From assembly GCA_023101885.1 (NCBI GenBank), contig JALPQD010000396.1, positions 323,339-387,338 on the forward strand: a stretch of DNA of 64,000 nucleotides, read 5' to 3'. The DNA comes from Typhlomys cinereus (taxonomy: Eukaryota; Chordata; Mammalia; Rodentia; Platacanthomyidae). Under the pieces are notes generated by a model that saw only the letters and a list, made by a program, of their open reading frames with translations, did no database searches and was not told where the DNA came from. How positions within the stretch are numbered: the first letter of the stretch is position 1; each line of letters begins with the position of its first letter. Below are positions 46,641 through 58,089 of this stretch, piece after piece. The position numbers and the translations under genes were made by a program.

Positions 46641-47280
46641 TTTTGCTCTATCTGAACCACCCTTGGCTCCATACTGGTGGGTATTGGATGTCACCTCCTA
46701 GCCAGAAATAAAAGCCTGGTAAAGTAGTGTTTTATTATAAAAGAGTAGATTCAAAGGTAGATGGAATAAGAATCGGAGACCGCAGTGAGTGGGGCCAGTC
46801 TCCCATTTGCAGGATGGTTACCATCTATCTGCCAGATTCTATACCCTCCCTTTCTGTTGAGATCAACCCCCATCAGTTGCAAATGCCCAGGAAGGAAAGT
46901 CTGTGAGCTTAACCAGATATCTCACTGCTTACTTGCAGTACTTGATGGTGCCTGTGTTCTTTCTTGTAGCATGATCCCCTCTCACCTTGTTTCTGGTGGT
47001 GCCCTCCTTCCCCTTCTCTCCTATTTATAATCTTTGCAATTACTGTAGGTATTACAGAGATTTACCTTTGAGTGTATCATTAAGTGGGTTTGGTACTAGG
47101 ATCCACCTATTACGAAGTACATATGGTGCTTAATTTTCTATGTCTGCGATACTTCACTCAATATAATTATTTCTAATTCCATCCATTTCCCAGCAAATTT
47201 CATTAATTCATCATTTTTGATGGCTGAGTAGTATTCCATTGTATAAATGTACCACCTTTTCTTATCCACTCCTAAATTGT

Positions 47281-49109
47281 TCAGCATTTGGGTTGATTCC
47301 ATGATTTTGCTATTTTAAACAGTGCTAATATGAACATGGGTGTGCTTGTGTTATCGAGGTAAATTTTTGCTGTATGTGAGATTATTCCCAAAAGTGGAAT
47401 AGCAAGGTCATATGGCATTTCAATTTTAATTTTTTTAAGAATCACCAGACAGCTCGCCAGAGTGGTTGTATACGCCTGCATTCCCACCAGCAATGTAGGA
47501 GGGTTCCCTTCTTGCCACATCCTCTCCACCATTTGGCGTTGTTTGTATTGTGAATTTTTGCCATCCTGACCAGGGTGAGATGATATCTCAGAGAAATTTT
47601 GATTTGCATTTCCCTGATGGCTAAGGATGTGGAGCATTTTTTAAATATTTGTTAGACATTTCAACCTCTTCCCTGGTAAAGTTTCATTTGAGTTCCAAGG
47701 TCCTTTTTTTAATTGGCCCATTTGTTTCCATGGTGTTTAGTTTTCTAAGTACTTTGTGCACTGTGGATAATAGAGCTCTATTAGATATATGGTTAGTGAA
47801 GATTTCCTCCCATTCTGTGGGCTGCCTTTTTGTTTGCATTACAATCTCTTTATCTGAACAGAAGCTCTTTAATTTCATAAGATCCCATCTGTTGAGTGTG
47901 GGTTATAGTGACTGCACTATTGGATTTCCATTTAGGAATTGTTAGCCTAATCCAATCAGCTCCAGGGAGTTTCCTACCCTTTCAACTAAGGATTTTATAG
48001 TCTCTGGATTTATACTGAGATCCCTGATCCATTTAGAATTAAGTCTTGTACATGGTGATAACTATGGGTCCAGTTTTAATCTTCTGCATGTGGACATCCA
48101 GTTTTGTCAGCACCATTTGTTGAAGGTGCTGTTCTTTTTCATTGGATTTTTTGGGCTCCTTTATCAAAAATCAAATGACTGTAATTGTGGGGCTTATATC
48201 TGGGACTTCAAACCTTATCCAGTGATCTGTATGTCTATTTTGGAGCCAGTACCAGGCTGTTTTTATAACTATGGATTTGTAGTATAGACTAAGGTTTGGT
48301 ATGGTGATACCTCCAGCCGTGTTTTTGTTACACAGGATTGATTTTGTTATCCTCGGTCTTTTGTGCCTCCGTATGAGTTTTGAGAGTGGTCAAATTCTTT
48401 AAAGAATTGCTTTGGGATTTTAATTGGTATAGCATTGAATCTATATATTGCCTTTGGTAGGATGGTCATTTTTATGATGTTGATTCTGCCAATCCAGGGA
48501 CATGGAAGGTCTTTCCACCTTCTGGTGTCTTCTGTAATTTCTTTCTTTAGGTTCTTAAAGTTTTCATTGTAAAGGTCTCTTACTTCCTTGGTTAAGTTTA
48601 TACCATGGTATTTCATTTTTTTAGGGACTATAGTAAATGGGATTGTTTCTCTCAGGGTTTTTTCCCTTCTTTCATTCTGGGCATATAGGAAGGCCACTGA
48701 TTTTCATATGTTTACATTGTATCCAGGTAACTTGCAGAAATTCTTTATTAGTTCCATGAGTTTCCTGGTGGAGGTTTTGGGATCACTCAGATACAAGATC
48801 ATGTCATCTGCAAATAGAGATAACTTGACTTCTTCCTTGCCAATTTGAATCCCTTTTATGTCCCTTTCGTCTTATGACTTCAGCTAAGACTTCAAGTACA
48901 ATATTGAATAAAAGTGGTGAGAATGGACAGCCTTCTCTAGATCCTGATTGAAGCAGGAATGCTTCAAGTATTTTTCCATTGAGTATAATCTTTTCTGTTA
49001 TCTTGTTGTATACACCTTTCATTATTTGATAAAGGTTCCTTCCATTCCACCTGTCTCTAAGGTTTTGCTCAAAAACTCTGTTGGATCTTGTCAAAAACTT
49101 TTTGTGCAT
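47281..49109 (-). pseudogene. L1-H ORF2 C-terminal and RT remnant
   Basis: Open minus-strand pieces at 47281-47637, 47684-47878, 48347-48697 and 48804-49109 read, in order towards the C-terminus, RT ('[17 protein letters not shown]'), the region after the catalytic motif ('[12 protein letters not shown]') and the terminal domain ('MPYDLAIPLLGIISH'). Frameshifts separate them. Confidence 0.85.
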
Positions 49110-49354
49110 CTTTCGAGAATATCATGATCCCCGTGGATTATCTTTTTGATATATTTTTAATCCGATTTCCTAAACTTTGTTGAGAATCTATGCATCTGTG
49201 TTCATCAAATAGTTTGGCCTATAGTTTTCTTTTTTAAGTGTATCTTTATTAGGTTTTGGCATTAAGATGATATTAGCTTCATAGAAAGAATTTGGTAGTG
49301 TTCCTTCCTTTGCTATTTGATGGAACAGTTTAAGGAGTATTTGTATTATTAGCT

Positions 49355-50116
49355 CTTTTTTTTGCCAGTGAACTATAGGCAGTTTTATTAAAAAGAAAAA
49401 CAATCAAAAACCTTGGGCTGTGGGTGCCCGGTTAGTCCATCCAGGCCTTCAGAATCCTGGTGGTGACCTTGTCCTTCTCAATGATGTGGACAATGACGCC
49501 CATGCCGAACACTGCATCCCGATCCACCGCATTCAGCACAGCTGGAGAGATGTTTTCAAATGGGTGGTCTGGGTCCATGTTGGGCTCCCACAGAGACTTG
49601 CACATTCCATATATCTGTTCAGAGCAGGTGCCACTGATGACAAAGCCGTCAGTCACCATGGGGCAACCAATGAGGTCCAGAGAGCAGATGAAGTGTTTGA
49701 AGGTTTTCGGGTGCAACCCAGCAATGACCGGCTCTATGTAGTAAGGACCAAACCGTTTTCATACAAGAGGTTGGCTACCATGCTCATGAGGGTGTAAGGC
49801 TTGATCTCCCGCCCTTCCTTCAGCTCATACAGGTTCAGGCGGAAGTTGACGCCCTGGACAACTGTCTGAATGTCGGTGGAGAGTCCTGACACCCCGATGT
49901 ACAACAGGTCACCCATAGGAAAGATCTTCTGGAAATCCATGGTTACCATCTGGGCCTGGATGCTGAAGTGTCTGTCTGCAGCGATGACCACACAGTTCTT
50001 CCCCTTCATGGCCATGATGTCCTCTCAGATATAGGACATAATAACATGATTGCAGTATATTAGGACCCCCATCGCCTATGAAACGCCAGTCAACCGGCTC
50101 CAGCCTTCACTGAGTC
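49355..50116 (-). pseudogene. PSMB3: PSMB3 processed pseudogene (proteasome subunit beta-3)
   Basis: The parent is a non-catalytic beta subunit of the 20S proteasome core. Intronless minus-strand similarity runs from a damaged start near 50047 to the stop at 49432-49434. The N-terminal part (50015-49734) reads [20 protein letters not shown] to '[12 protein letters not shown]'; after a frameshift near 49735 the C-terminal part (49716-49435) reads '[20 protein letters not shown]' to '[20 protein letters not shown]'. A one-base loss and an in-frame TGA disrupt the first codons. A short A-tail is seen as T at 49355-49363, AATAAA (minus) at 49384-49389, and duplicated 'tattagctc'/'tattaactc' flanks show L1-mediated insertion into L1-H. 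Confidence 0.95.
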
Positions 50117-50144
50117 ACTATTAACTCCTTAAATGTCTGATAGA

Positions 50145-50427
50145 GGGGCTGGAAAGGTAGCTCAGGGTTTAAACCTCTGTCTTGCAGGCGGAAGGTCCTG
50201 AGTTTGGATCCTAGAACTCACGTATAGACACCGTGCNAGAAGCGGGGGCAGCCTGTGATTCTGGTCCTGGTAGGGCAGAGCCTGGGAATCCTGGGGCAGA
50301 GTAAACAAGGAAGATGTGGAGGCGGTCCATGTTGGTTCCTGAATTTGCCTGTGGTTCTACACACACACACACACATACATACATACACATGCGCACACAT
50401 GCATAAATGTACAATTGAATAAATAAA
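50145..50427 (+). mobile_element. tRNA-headed SINE with target-site duplication
   Basis: The head 'ggggctggaaaggtagctcagggtttaaacc' with 'ggtcctgagtttggatcctag' matches the A/B-box layout of rodent B2-like SINEs. A G/A-rich body and a (CA)n tail ending 'aataaataaa' follow. It is flanked by aaatgtctgatag (50131-50143) and aaatgtctggtag (50428-50440), a target-site duplication in L1-H. It lies only about 15 bp from the PSMB3 insertion. It includes the ambiguous base at 50237. Confidence 0.82.
50237..50237. other. Ambiguous base (n)
   Basis: The single undetermined base in the window lies inside the SINE and shows that this is a draft assembly. It creates an X in local translations. Confidence 0.98.
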
Positions 50428-51099
50428 AAATGTCTGGTAGAACTCTGTGCTGAATCCATCTGTCCAGGACATTATTTGGTGGGAAGATTCGAATTTCAAC
50501 TTTCCTGTGTATGCAGAAATTCGATTTGTGGCTCAGTATGAGGTCTATTTTGGAGAAAGTTCCGTGTGCTGCTGAGAAAAATGTGTATTCTTTGGTGCGT
50601 GGATAAAAAGTTCAATAGAGTTTCAGTTCCAATGTGTCTCTGTTAAGTTTTGACCTGTTGATCTATCCCATGTTGAGAGGACAGTGTTGAAATCCCCAAG
50701 AATTATCATTTGGGGGTTCATTTCTCGCTTTAGACGCTGTAGGGTTTGCTTAATGAATGTAGAGGGGCCCGAAGTCTTCCTGGTGAATTGTACCTGTGAC
50801 TAAAATGTAGTATCCATCTGTGTCTCTTGTGATTTTTTTTGGTTTGAAGTCCACATTGTCTGATAGCATAATGGCTACCCCTGCCTGTTTCCTAGTTCCA
50901 TAAGCTTGCAGAATTTTGGACCAGCCTTTCATTTTAAGATGTGCCTATCTTTTGTGGTGAGATGAGTTTCCTGAAGGCAGCAGATTGATGGGTTGTGATT
51001 TCTAATACAGGTTTGTAATCTGTGTCTCAATCAGTGAGTTAATTCCATTGACATTTAATGTTATGATGGAGAAATTATTTTTCATTCTGGACATTTTTT

Positions 51100-52191
51100 A
51101 TGTTTAGTGACTTTTTTAATTGTATTATTTGGCTTTTAGGTTTTGGTGGCATTATGCTTTCTTTCTCTCCTCCTGGATACGTTTTTTTTTCATCAGCTTG
51201 AGTATCATTTCTAGAATTTTGAAAGCCTGGTTTAGTAGACATGTAAGGCTTCAGTTGTCTTTGTGCTGGAAAACTTTTCTTTCTCCCTCAATCATGATGA
51301 ATAGTTTTGCCAGGTATAACAGCCTGAGTTGACATTTTTGATCATTCAATACTTGAAATACATCTCTCCAAGTGCTTTTTGCTTTTAATGTTTCCATTGA
51401 GAAATCATTTGTTATTTTAATAGCTTTACCTTTAAAAGTGACTTTTTTTCCCTTAAAGTTCACTGTATCTTTTCTTTTTCTTGAATGTGGAGTGTTTTGA
51501 CTATTATTTGCTGTGGTGAGTTTCTATTTTGGTCATATCTGTTTGGGGTGCGGAATGCCTCTTGTATTTGGATGGGCCTCTCATTCTTTAGATGAGGGAA
51601 GTTTCCATTATGATAGCTTGAAAAATTTCCTCGGGTGTGGTATTTGGGATTCTTGCTCTGGTATTCCATGAGTACACATGTTAGGCTTCTTCAAGTGTCC
51701 CATAACTCTTGAATATTCCTCTCAAGTGTCTTTTTGGCTTTAACAACCTCCTCCATTGAGCTGGTAATACTCCCACTTTGTCCTGAAGATCTGAAATTCT
51801 ATATTCTGCTTCGTTAGTTCTGCTGATAAGACTCTCTATTGAGTTCTGGGTCAAGGATAACTTGTCTTTTACTTCAGTTTCAAATTCTGCCTGAGACTGC
51901 TCTATGCCTATTTTTGTTTCTTGAGCTGTTTCTCAAATGCTCCAGGTGTCTGTTGTGTTCCTATTTAAAGTAGTTAATGCAGTTATTTAACTCCTTCTGG
52001 ATTTCCTCTTTCATAGTATTGATAATGATAATGATCATGCTTTGAAAGTCATTATCTTGGGCCTGCCTTTCTTGCTGATTTTCTGTGAATTTGTTGTGGT
52101 TGGAATCTGTCACTATGGGGTTAATTCTTTTAGTGGGAGATTTGATTTCTTGGGTTTTGTTTCTCACTGATCTACACTTTGACTTGGACAT
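51100..52191 (-). pseudogene. L1-H ORF1 remnant
   Basis: The start MSKSKCRSVRNKTQ (52191) is preserved, with the coiled-coil region degraded and the C-terminal pieces open at 51251-51463 ('MIEGERKVFQHKDN') and 51460-51669. The domain order is as in L1-A ORF1. Confidence 0.82.
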
Positions 52192-52199
52192 TGTTGTTT

Positions 52200-52973
52200 T
52201 GTCTCTTAAGTCCTTTCAGGTTCTATGTGTTTTTGACTGAACTGATTTATTTGGTATAACTGCTCTCTGGCAGTTATTACTACTCATTTCCTTGGAGTTG
52301 GGTGTGTTCGGCTATTGTTATTATTATTTCCTAGATGAGGCTATTAGATGGTTAGTACATCAATTAAGTCAGGTTTAGTGGACAGAGGGTAAATATTAGA
52401 TGGTAGTGCACTTTTACAATTTAGTACCTTGGTGATATATGAGAGTGAGTGATATAGTCCCTGAAGTTGTATGTGTTTTGGGGGTGGCTATATAGAAAAG
52501 TTAATCTACAGTGATTAATAATTGAGAGGAGCAGGACGGTAAAAAGTGGGTTTACTTATGTTTGGGCTGGATATGAAGAATCCCTTCTATGTGATAGGAT
52601 GATTTTAGAGGACTTCAGTTGTATGGCCTTTGTCCCCAAGAGCTTTGCTTGGTTTTCTTGGATTCTGTTGAATTCTGGAAGCAGGTGCTGTCCCTGGAAC
52701 AGGAGCCAGGGAGCAATAGAATGTGCATTTGGGCAGGTGGAGTGGGGGGTGGGGCTGAGGAAGATTGGTTGCTTCACCTAGGACCTGGGGCGTGGTCTAG
52801 TGGTCCACCCAAGCCCTGGGCAGCTTGGCTCTACTCAGGCTATATGGTTGAAGGGCCTGGGAGGAGCAGGTAACCTGGGTGCTGGTGGGAAGTACCTGGG
52901 AAGCAGGGTGCCTTACCTGGACTGTGAGCGTAGGAGAGACCCAGCATTCCGGGCAGGTGGAATTGGGGGGGGG
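52200..52973 (-). promoter_or_regulatory. L1-H 5' UTR, GC-rich
   Basis: It is GC-rich at its outer end, with 'ggacctggggcgtggtctagtggtcc', 'gggcctgggaggagcaggtaacctggg' and 'gcagggtgccttacctgg', wording that also appears in L1-B (19140-19210) and in complement at the 5' end of L1-E (28960-29020). It holds the internal promoter region. It differs from the monomer type of L1-A, so two L1 promoter types are present. Confidence 0.7.
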
Positions 52974-54015
52974 GTAAATAGAATTATTTATCACAGGTTT
53001 TTCTTGCTTTGTTCATCCATGGTATATAGGAAAGCCACTTATTTTTTAATATTAATTTTGTAACATGCCACTCTACTGAACTAATTCATTAGCTGCAGTT
53101 TCCTGATAGAACTTCAGGTCTCTCAGGTATGAATCATATCATTGGCAAATGTCTTTCTTTCCTATTCATCCTCTTTTTCTCCCTCTCTTTTCTTAAAGCA
53201 TTTGCTAAGACTTCAAATACAATATAAACAGAAATGATAACACTGAACAACCTTATCTAGTTCCTGGTCTAGGGAATTTTCACAATTAAGGATGATTTCT
53301 ACTATAGGCTTGTAACATAGGGACTTTATTATGTTGATATACATTCCTTCTCTCTGTGTTGTTTCCAGGACTTTACCATAAAACAGTGTTGAATTTTCTC
53401 TAAAGTGTTTTGTGCATTTATTGAACAGAATCATAGGATTTTTGTCTTTTCTTTTTTTGTATGATGAATTATATTTTTATTTGCATACATTGAATCAATC
53501 TTGGAATAAATCCAACCCGATCATTTTTTAACTTAGTTTACTTGTATTTTGTTGAAGGTTTTGTGTTTTTGTTCGTCGATAAGACTGTCATATACTTTTC
53601 CATGTTTTTGTTGTGTCTTTACTTGACTTTGGGATCAATATAATATTGTGTTCATAGAAAGGGTTTTCAGTATGGGAACACTATGACTTCCATTTTGATA
53701 TCTGCCAGACAGGCCCATTCCTCAACCAATACCATGTTTTTTTGAGTATCCAAGATTTTTTGTATTTTCTGTTGTGTAGGTTGTTATGATGCCTAGCTCT
53801 ATTCCATGGTAGTCAGATATAGTATATAATTTCAATTTCTCTGTATTTAATAGGTTTACTTTGGGCTGAGAATGTGGTCTATTTTTGAGACTCTTTCATG
53901 GGATGCTGAGAATAATGTGTATTCCTTGATATCAGGATGAAAAGTCCCATATATATTACACAGGCCCATTTGCTTTATGGCTTGATTTGGTTCCATCATG
54001 TCTTTCTTAAGCTCT
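52974..54015 (-). mobile_element. L1-I, old LINE-1 ORF2 fragment (right part)
   Basis: It continues 44945-45800 across L1-H: 'tggtatataggaaagccactta', 'aagacttcaaatacaatat', 'tcataggatttttgtc' and 'gaatgtggtctatttttgag' are degraded minus-strand RT to endonuclease wording. There is a deletion or jump near 53680-53700. Confidence 0.8.
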
Positions 54016-54295
54016 TTACCACTGAGCATGAACAGGTAATCGTGATTGTTACATTAGGCCATGGGGGTAATATGTATTCAACTGTATACTTAATAAGTTA
54101 GTGAACTTATTAAAGTTGCTGCATCTCATGTTATTAATAAAATAGATAAAGAAAGGAAACACTAAGTAGGTGAAATAATGACAGTAAGAGCAATATAGAT
54201 ATGAGTATGTTTCCTGTAATGTAGGCTGAAAGAAAAGCAAATACTTAAGATAGGAAAAGACCTCTACAAATTAGTGCTACAGTGTCTCCTTCTTA
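54016..54295. other. Unannotated sequence
   Basis: Nothing recognised between L1-I and the next LTR. Confidence 0.35.
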
Positions 54296-54600
54296 TTGCA
54301 ACTAATGAACTTCAGGGAACAAGATGTTTTAGTTCAGGGCTTATGATTTGGTTGTAGTTCACAGTCTAGCTTTACAGGAATGTTCATACCTGGAGGGGTC
54401 CCAGAGAATAGCACGACATCCCCTCAATTTTCCCCTTTTTTCTAGAAAAATCTGGTTTTGGACTGTCCTCACCTAAAATATCTTTTCAACCAGCACTTTC
54501 ACTATCTCCACACAAGATTCCTTCTACCCCAGAGTTACAAATTTAACTGGCACAGACTAGAAACCTACATTCCCCCATAACCGCCAACTCTGTCATAGCA
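54296..54600 (-). mobile_element. MaLR-like LTR, minus strand, diverged
   Basis: 'ttgcaactaatgaacttcagggaacaag', 'tgatttggttgtagttcacagtctagctttacaggaatg' and 'catacctggaggggtccc' follow the order of the MaLR LTRs at 33497 and 41735. Its right end is unclear. Confidence 0.5.
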
Positions 54601-54861
54601 AGTTATGCTTCACCATGTCCAGAGGAGAATACAAGCACACACTCACCATGGTCTATCGACCCTCACGATGTCAGAAACTCTTCATTGACTTCAGTAGAGA
54701 TCAGTGAGGAATGTAGAAGTCACTTCTGATTTCTCTTTTTCTGATCTCTCATTTCAGATCTCTGTCTCTTTCTGCTTTATTAATGGTCCTTTAATGCCAA
54801 CATAAGAAGCAGGATTATCTGGACACTCTATATCCATAAGAAGTATTGAGAAAAGGTCAAA

Positions 54862-55205
54862 CCTCAGTAGTCAGTCTGAAAGTTTACCAATCTACTGAAC
54901 AACCTTCTCTCCATCTTATCACATGCCTGGGAACTGTCTCACCCAATGTGGACTAGGTCTTATCACATCAATGAGATATTCCTCAAAGGCTTCCTTTAAC
55001 CCACAGTCATTTGTAGATGTGTCTGAAGCCTCAGTAGTCAGTCTGTGAATCTGCCAAAGTATGCCAACCTGCTGAACTCACTCTCTCCATCTTATCACCT
55101 GATCAGGGAATGTCGCACCCAATATGGGCTGGGTCCTCTGACATCAATGAGATAATTCCTCCCAAGCTTGCTATAACTACTAGTTATTCATAGATGTGTC
55201 TGAAA
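54862..55205 (-). repeat. Tandem duplication of a roughly 167 bp LTR segment
   Basis: Two head-to-tail units start at 54862 and 55029, each opening with cctcagtagtcagtctg and ending near 'gatgtgtctgaa'. Each includes 'ctctccatcttatcac', 'cacccaat(g/a)tgg' and 'acatcaatgagat'. The wording is that of the U3 half of the MaLR-like LTRs read on minus. Confidence 0.85.
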
Positions 55206-55880
55206 CTTCAACCTTACATGAAGATGAAAAGACAAAAGCTTAAGAAAACTGTAGAAAGTCTAAATACATCATGAAAGATTTGTGGAAATGAAATTTAGGA
55301 CAGTGAATGACATAGAAAGGAAAAACAGAAACGGGGAACAAATAAAAATGATGATCAGTCTTGACCAAGGAGGGGAAGTGGGTATTTTTCAGCACAATGC
55401 AAGCATCAGAACTGGGATGATGGAGTTGGTGTTCATATTACACAGGAGAAATCATAAGAGATATCATGTTCTTTGTCATGTAGGCAATGTAGGGCTTTTG
55501 CCAGTAGGGTTTGTGATTAAACATATTTCTATAGAGTTTATAACTTACATAAACAGTTAAAAAAAGACTAAGGGAAAGATAATTCCTTGGGAGAAAGTCC
55601 CAAGATAGGATATTGCAAAGAACCCAAATGAGCTTTACAGAAATGTTTAAGATTGCCTGAGTAAAATTTTACTGTTGTTGTTGACCACCAAACTCCCTGA
55701 TTGGATGAAAGCATTCCCTCCTTCTAGTGCTACAGCCAGTCAGCACCACGGCATATACTGGATCTCTCTTCTACTTGGGTTTCTCTAAATTTTCAAGACT
55801 CCTAACACAGCCTCCTCCTCTTGAGTTTCTAGCACATCCTTACACATAAGGAACCCAATGCCAATAAAAAAGCCAAACAG
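55206..55880. other. Unannotated sequence
   Basis: A 92-codon frame at 55282-55560 has no motif or second copy. No other feature is recognised. Confidence 0.4.
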
Positions 55881-56163
55881 GGGCCTGAGAGATGACTCAA
55901 GGGTTAAGTCTCTGCCTCACAATCAAAAAGACCTGTGTTCCCATCCAAAAGAACACATAAAATCACCAGGCAGATACAGGAGTGGCATGCACTTCTGATT
56001 GTGGAAGTCAGAGCATGGGACATTGCAGAGTGAAGCAAAAAGCAAAACAGTCCAGGATGATTCCCATACAGAACATACAGTATTCTCTCTTTCTCTCTCT
56101 CTCTCTTTCACACACTCACACACACACACACACAAACACACACACCAAAACAATTTTTAAAAT
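55881..56163 (+). mobile_element. tRNA-headed SINE with CT/CA tail and target-site duplication
   Basis: The head 'gggcctgagagatgactcaagggttaag' and 'caaaaagacctgtgttccc' form a degenerate tRNA promoter. A unique body with 'ggcagatacaggagtggcatgcac' follows, then a (CT)n(CA)n tail at 56085-56150. The flanks gccaaacag (55872-55880 and 56164-56172) are a target-site duplication. Confidence 0.8.
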
Positions 56164-57880
56164 GCCAAACAGAAATCAAACTAGAATATGTCTAAGAGGG
56201 TCCCTTTTGGTGCTATTACCCACTAAAGCTGCTGAACAAAAAGCAATGAAGAGCACTATAAGTTCATTACTCCTGAGAAGTCAGCAAGAAAAAAATTCCA
56301 TGGGAGGAAAACTCAAACCAATGGGACATAGAGAGCATATCAAGAGACCTTCAAAACGAACTTTATGATTTAAAGTTTTATTTTAACCTCATAAATTATT
56401 TTAAAACCCTGCTTCTTTATGTCGTGCTCTTATGTTTGCCATTTTTTAGAAACTATTTCTATCTCTCCGTGTGGATGAGATAATGAGAATTTGATTATTT
56501 ATGTAATTAAAGCAAACTTCCCTATTAATGATTATATTTGTCTAATGTATAGCTTCATCCTATGGAGAACTGAAGCACCACAGACTCAAGCATGCCTATG
56601 CATGTCTCGCCCACTGCTTCTTGACTATGGATGTAGTGCAACCATCTGTTTCAAGCTCCTGGTGTGCTAGCAAAATATTGCCTACAAACTATGCATTTAT
56701 CTATGAATGACATAGCTGGTCATTCTGAGGTAGGAGAGGACTGTTTCAGCCACACATAAATATATGGAATAACAGTTCTGTACTGTTGTCTCCTTAATGT
56801 GCTAGCTTGCAAGAATTTACAACAGTCAAACAACTTACCCTTATGCAGAAGTAAAATGTGCTTTGCCAGTATCATTTTGATGTATGTTCATTGTTAGGAG
56901 CCCACTTTCCTTTAGAACAACAGATGAAGTTCTAATGATTTTCATTAATTATAGGTTTCCAGACAGTAGAAACACAGTATTTTTTGAAAGAGAAAGTTCA
57001 GTAAGATAGTACAAGTTTTATGCAATGATTAAAAGCAAAAACAGAAAAGGAGGCTTCCTCCTCTGTTAACCTTGCACTGATGTTCTTCTGTGGACCCCAG
57101 GATAGATTTCCCAGAAAGTATCATTTTCAGTGATTATATATCATGATTTCCTTTAAACAATCTATTATGTAAGAGATAGGCTATGACTCCTGACTTTTGG
57201 TCATAATGTATGGCAAAAAAAGGATTTAGTGAATTTCCTATTTTACCAACTATTTGGGGTGAAAAAACAAGAACTTAGAGCTTCAGTAAAGTTTCAATCA
57301 AGAACTTAGAACTTCAGTAAAGTATTAATGAAAAGGAGAGGGAGTATCAATGATTATTTGAGTCCTTACCACCCCCTCTTCCACAAATTCGTGGAAAATT
57401 TTTCTGTTCTTCCATATGTTGTTTGGTTTCTAAATCCTGTTATAAGTCTGGGACAGCTCAGATTTATAACAGTATTTCACTACACAAACACCAGAAACTT
57501 TACCAAATGGAGAAGCTTTATGGAAGCTGATCAGCAACCATGCATCAGAAAGCCAGGATTCCAATGCATGGCGTCAAGAAGTGGTGCATGGGATTATTAA
57601 ATGCTGACATCACATCTTAAGCAAGAGGCAGGAAGCAGACTATTTTTACTTAAGTCAGACTTTGGCAGTTATGTGAAAGCAGGACTTTCCTGATGTTCAG
57701 TGTTTGACTAAACCGTGATTGATTAAACCATGATCACAGGACTGTTTCAGGAAGACCCAACTCTAATTGTTTTCCCCAGAATTCCAGTTAGGTGGGGACA
57801 GGTGCATGAAGAAGTCAACTGGTATTTTTCCAGCCTAACTTAGTAGGCTGAAGACTGTTTTTTAACTTGGTTACAACACT
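56164..57880. other. Mostly unannotated AT-rich sequence
   Basis: Contains an ORR1-like fragment at about 56560-56690 ('cactgcttcttgactatggatgtagtgcaacc'). I see no gene; the 90-codon frame at 57328-57600 has no motif. Confidence 0.4.
56560..56690 (+). mobile_element. ORR1-like LTR fragment
   Basis: 'gcccactgcttcttgactatggatgtagtgcaaccatctgtttcaagctcctgg' matches the middle of rodent ORR1 LTRs in plus orientation. The ends are not resolved. Confidence 0.5.
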
Positions 57881-58012
57881 ACTTGCATTCTCCTCACTGG
57901 GACAAATGTGCTCACATTGCAGGAGAATCTTGTGGTGTCAAAGTAAAACAAGCAAGGACTCTGAGATTCTTGAATCACAATGTCTAAATACCATCTGCAG
58001 GGAAAAAAGGAG

Positions 58013-58079
58013 ATGGCATCCAAAGGTGTGTGGCTGATTCTGCTGCTGAGCTGGATCACATGCTTTGAAGCCAAAGATT
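58013..58079 (+). other. Candidate signal-peptide exon with GTAAGT donor
   Basis: ATG at 58013 (context ggagATGg) begins a 22-codon stretch with a hydrophobic core (GVWLILLLSWITC), then FEAKD, and meets a canonical donor GTAAGT at 58080 after the first base of a codon (phase 1). This is the classic layout of the first coding exon of a small secreted or immunoglobulin-type protein. Read through, the frame stops after 42 codons. No TATA box, second exon or second copy is seen in the window, so it may be a lone relic or a real first exon whose rest lies beyond 64 kb. I do not recognise the gene. Confidence 0.35.
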
Positions 58080-58089
58080 GTAAGTACAG

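Larger units (their letters stand above)
45801..52973 (-). mobile_element. L1-H, nearly full-length LINE-1 with nested insertions
   Basis: Minus strand, from T-rich 3' end (45801) through 3' UTR (to about 47100), ORF2 (47100-about 51080, broken, with about 0.7 kb missing at 50490), ORF1 (51100-52191, broken) and GC-rich 5' UTR (to 52973). The flanks carry gtaaatggaattatta (45785-45800) and gtaaatagaattattta (52974-52990), a target-site duplication in L1-I. It has itself received a PSMB3 retropseudogene (49355-50116), a SINE (50145-50427) and a TTC microsatellite expansion (46365-46640). Confidence 0.92.

Noticed and set aside
46335..46711. Arg/Glu-rich and Leu/Ser-rich open frames of about 80-120 codons on both strands
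   Set aside because: They are translations of a TTC/TCC microsatellite; every frame is open because the repeat lacks stops.
49355..50116. A functional PSMB3 gene
   Set aside because: No introns, a frameshift, a disrupted start, an A-tail and target-site duplication; it is a processed copy.
55982..56368. 128-codon open frame
   Set aside because: Half of it crosses the SINE and its CT/CA tail; no motif in the rest.
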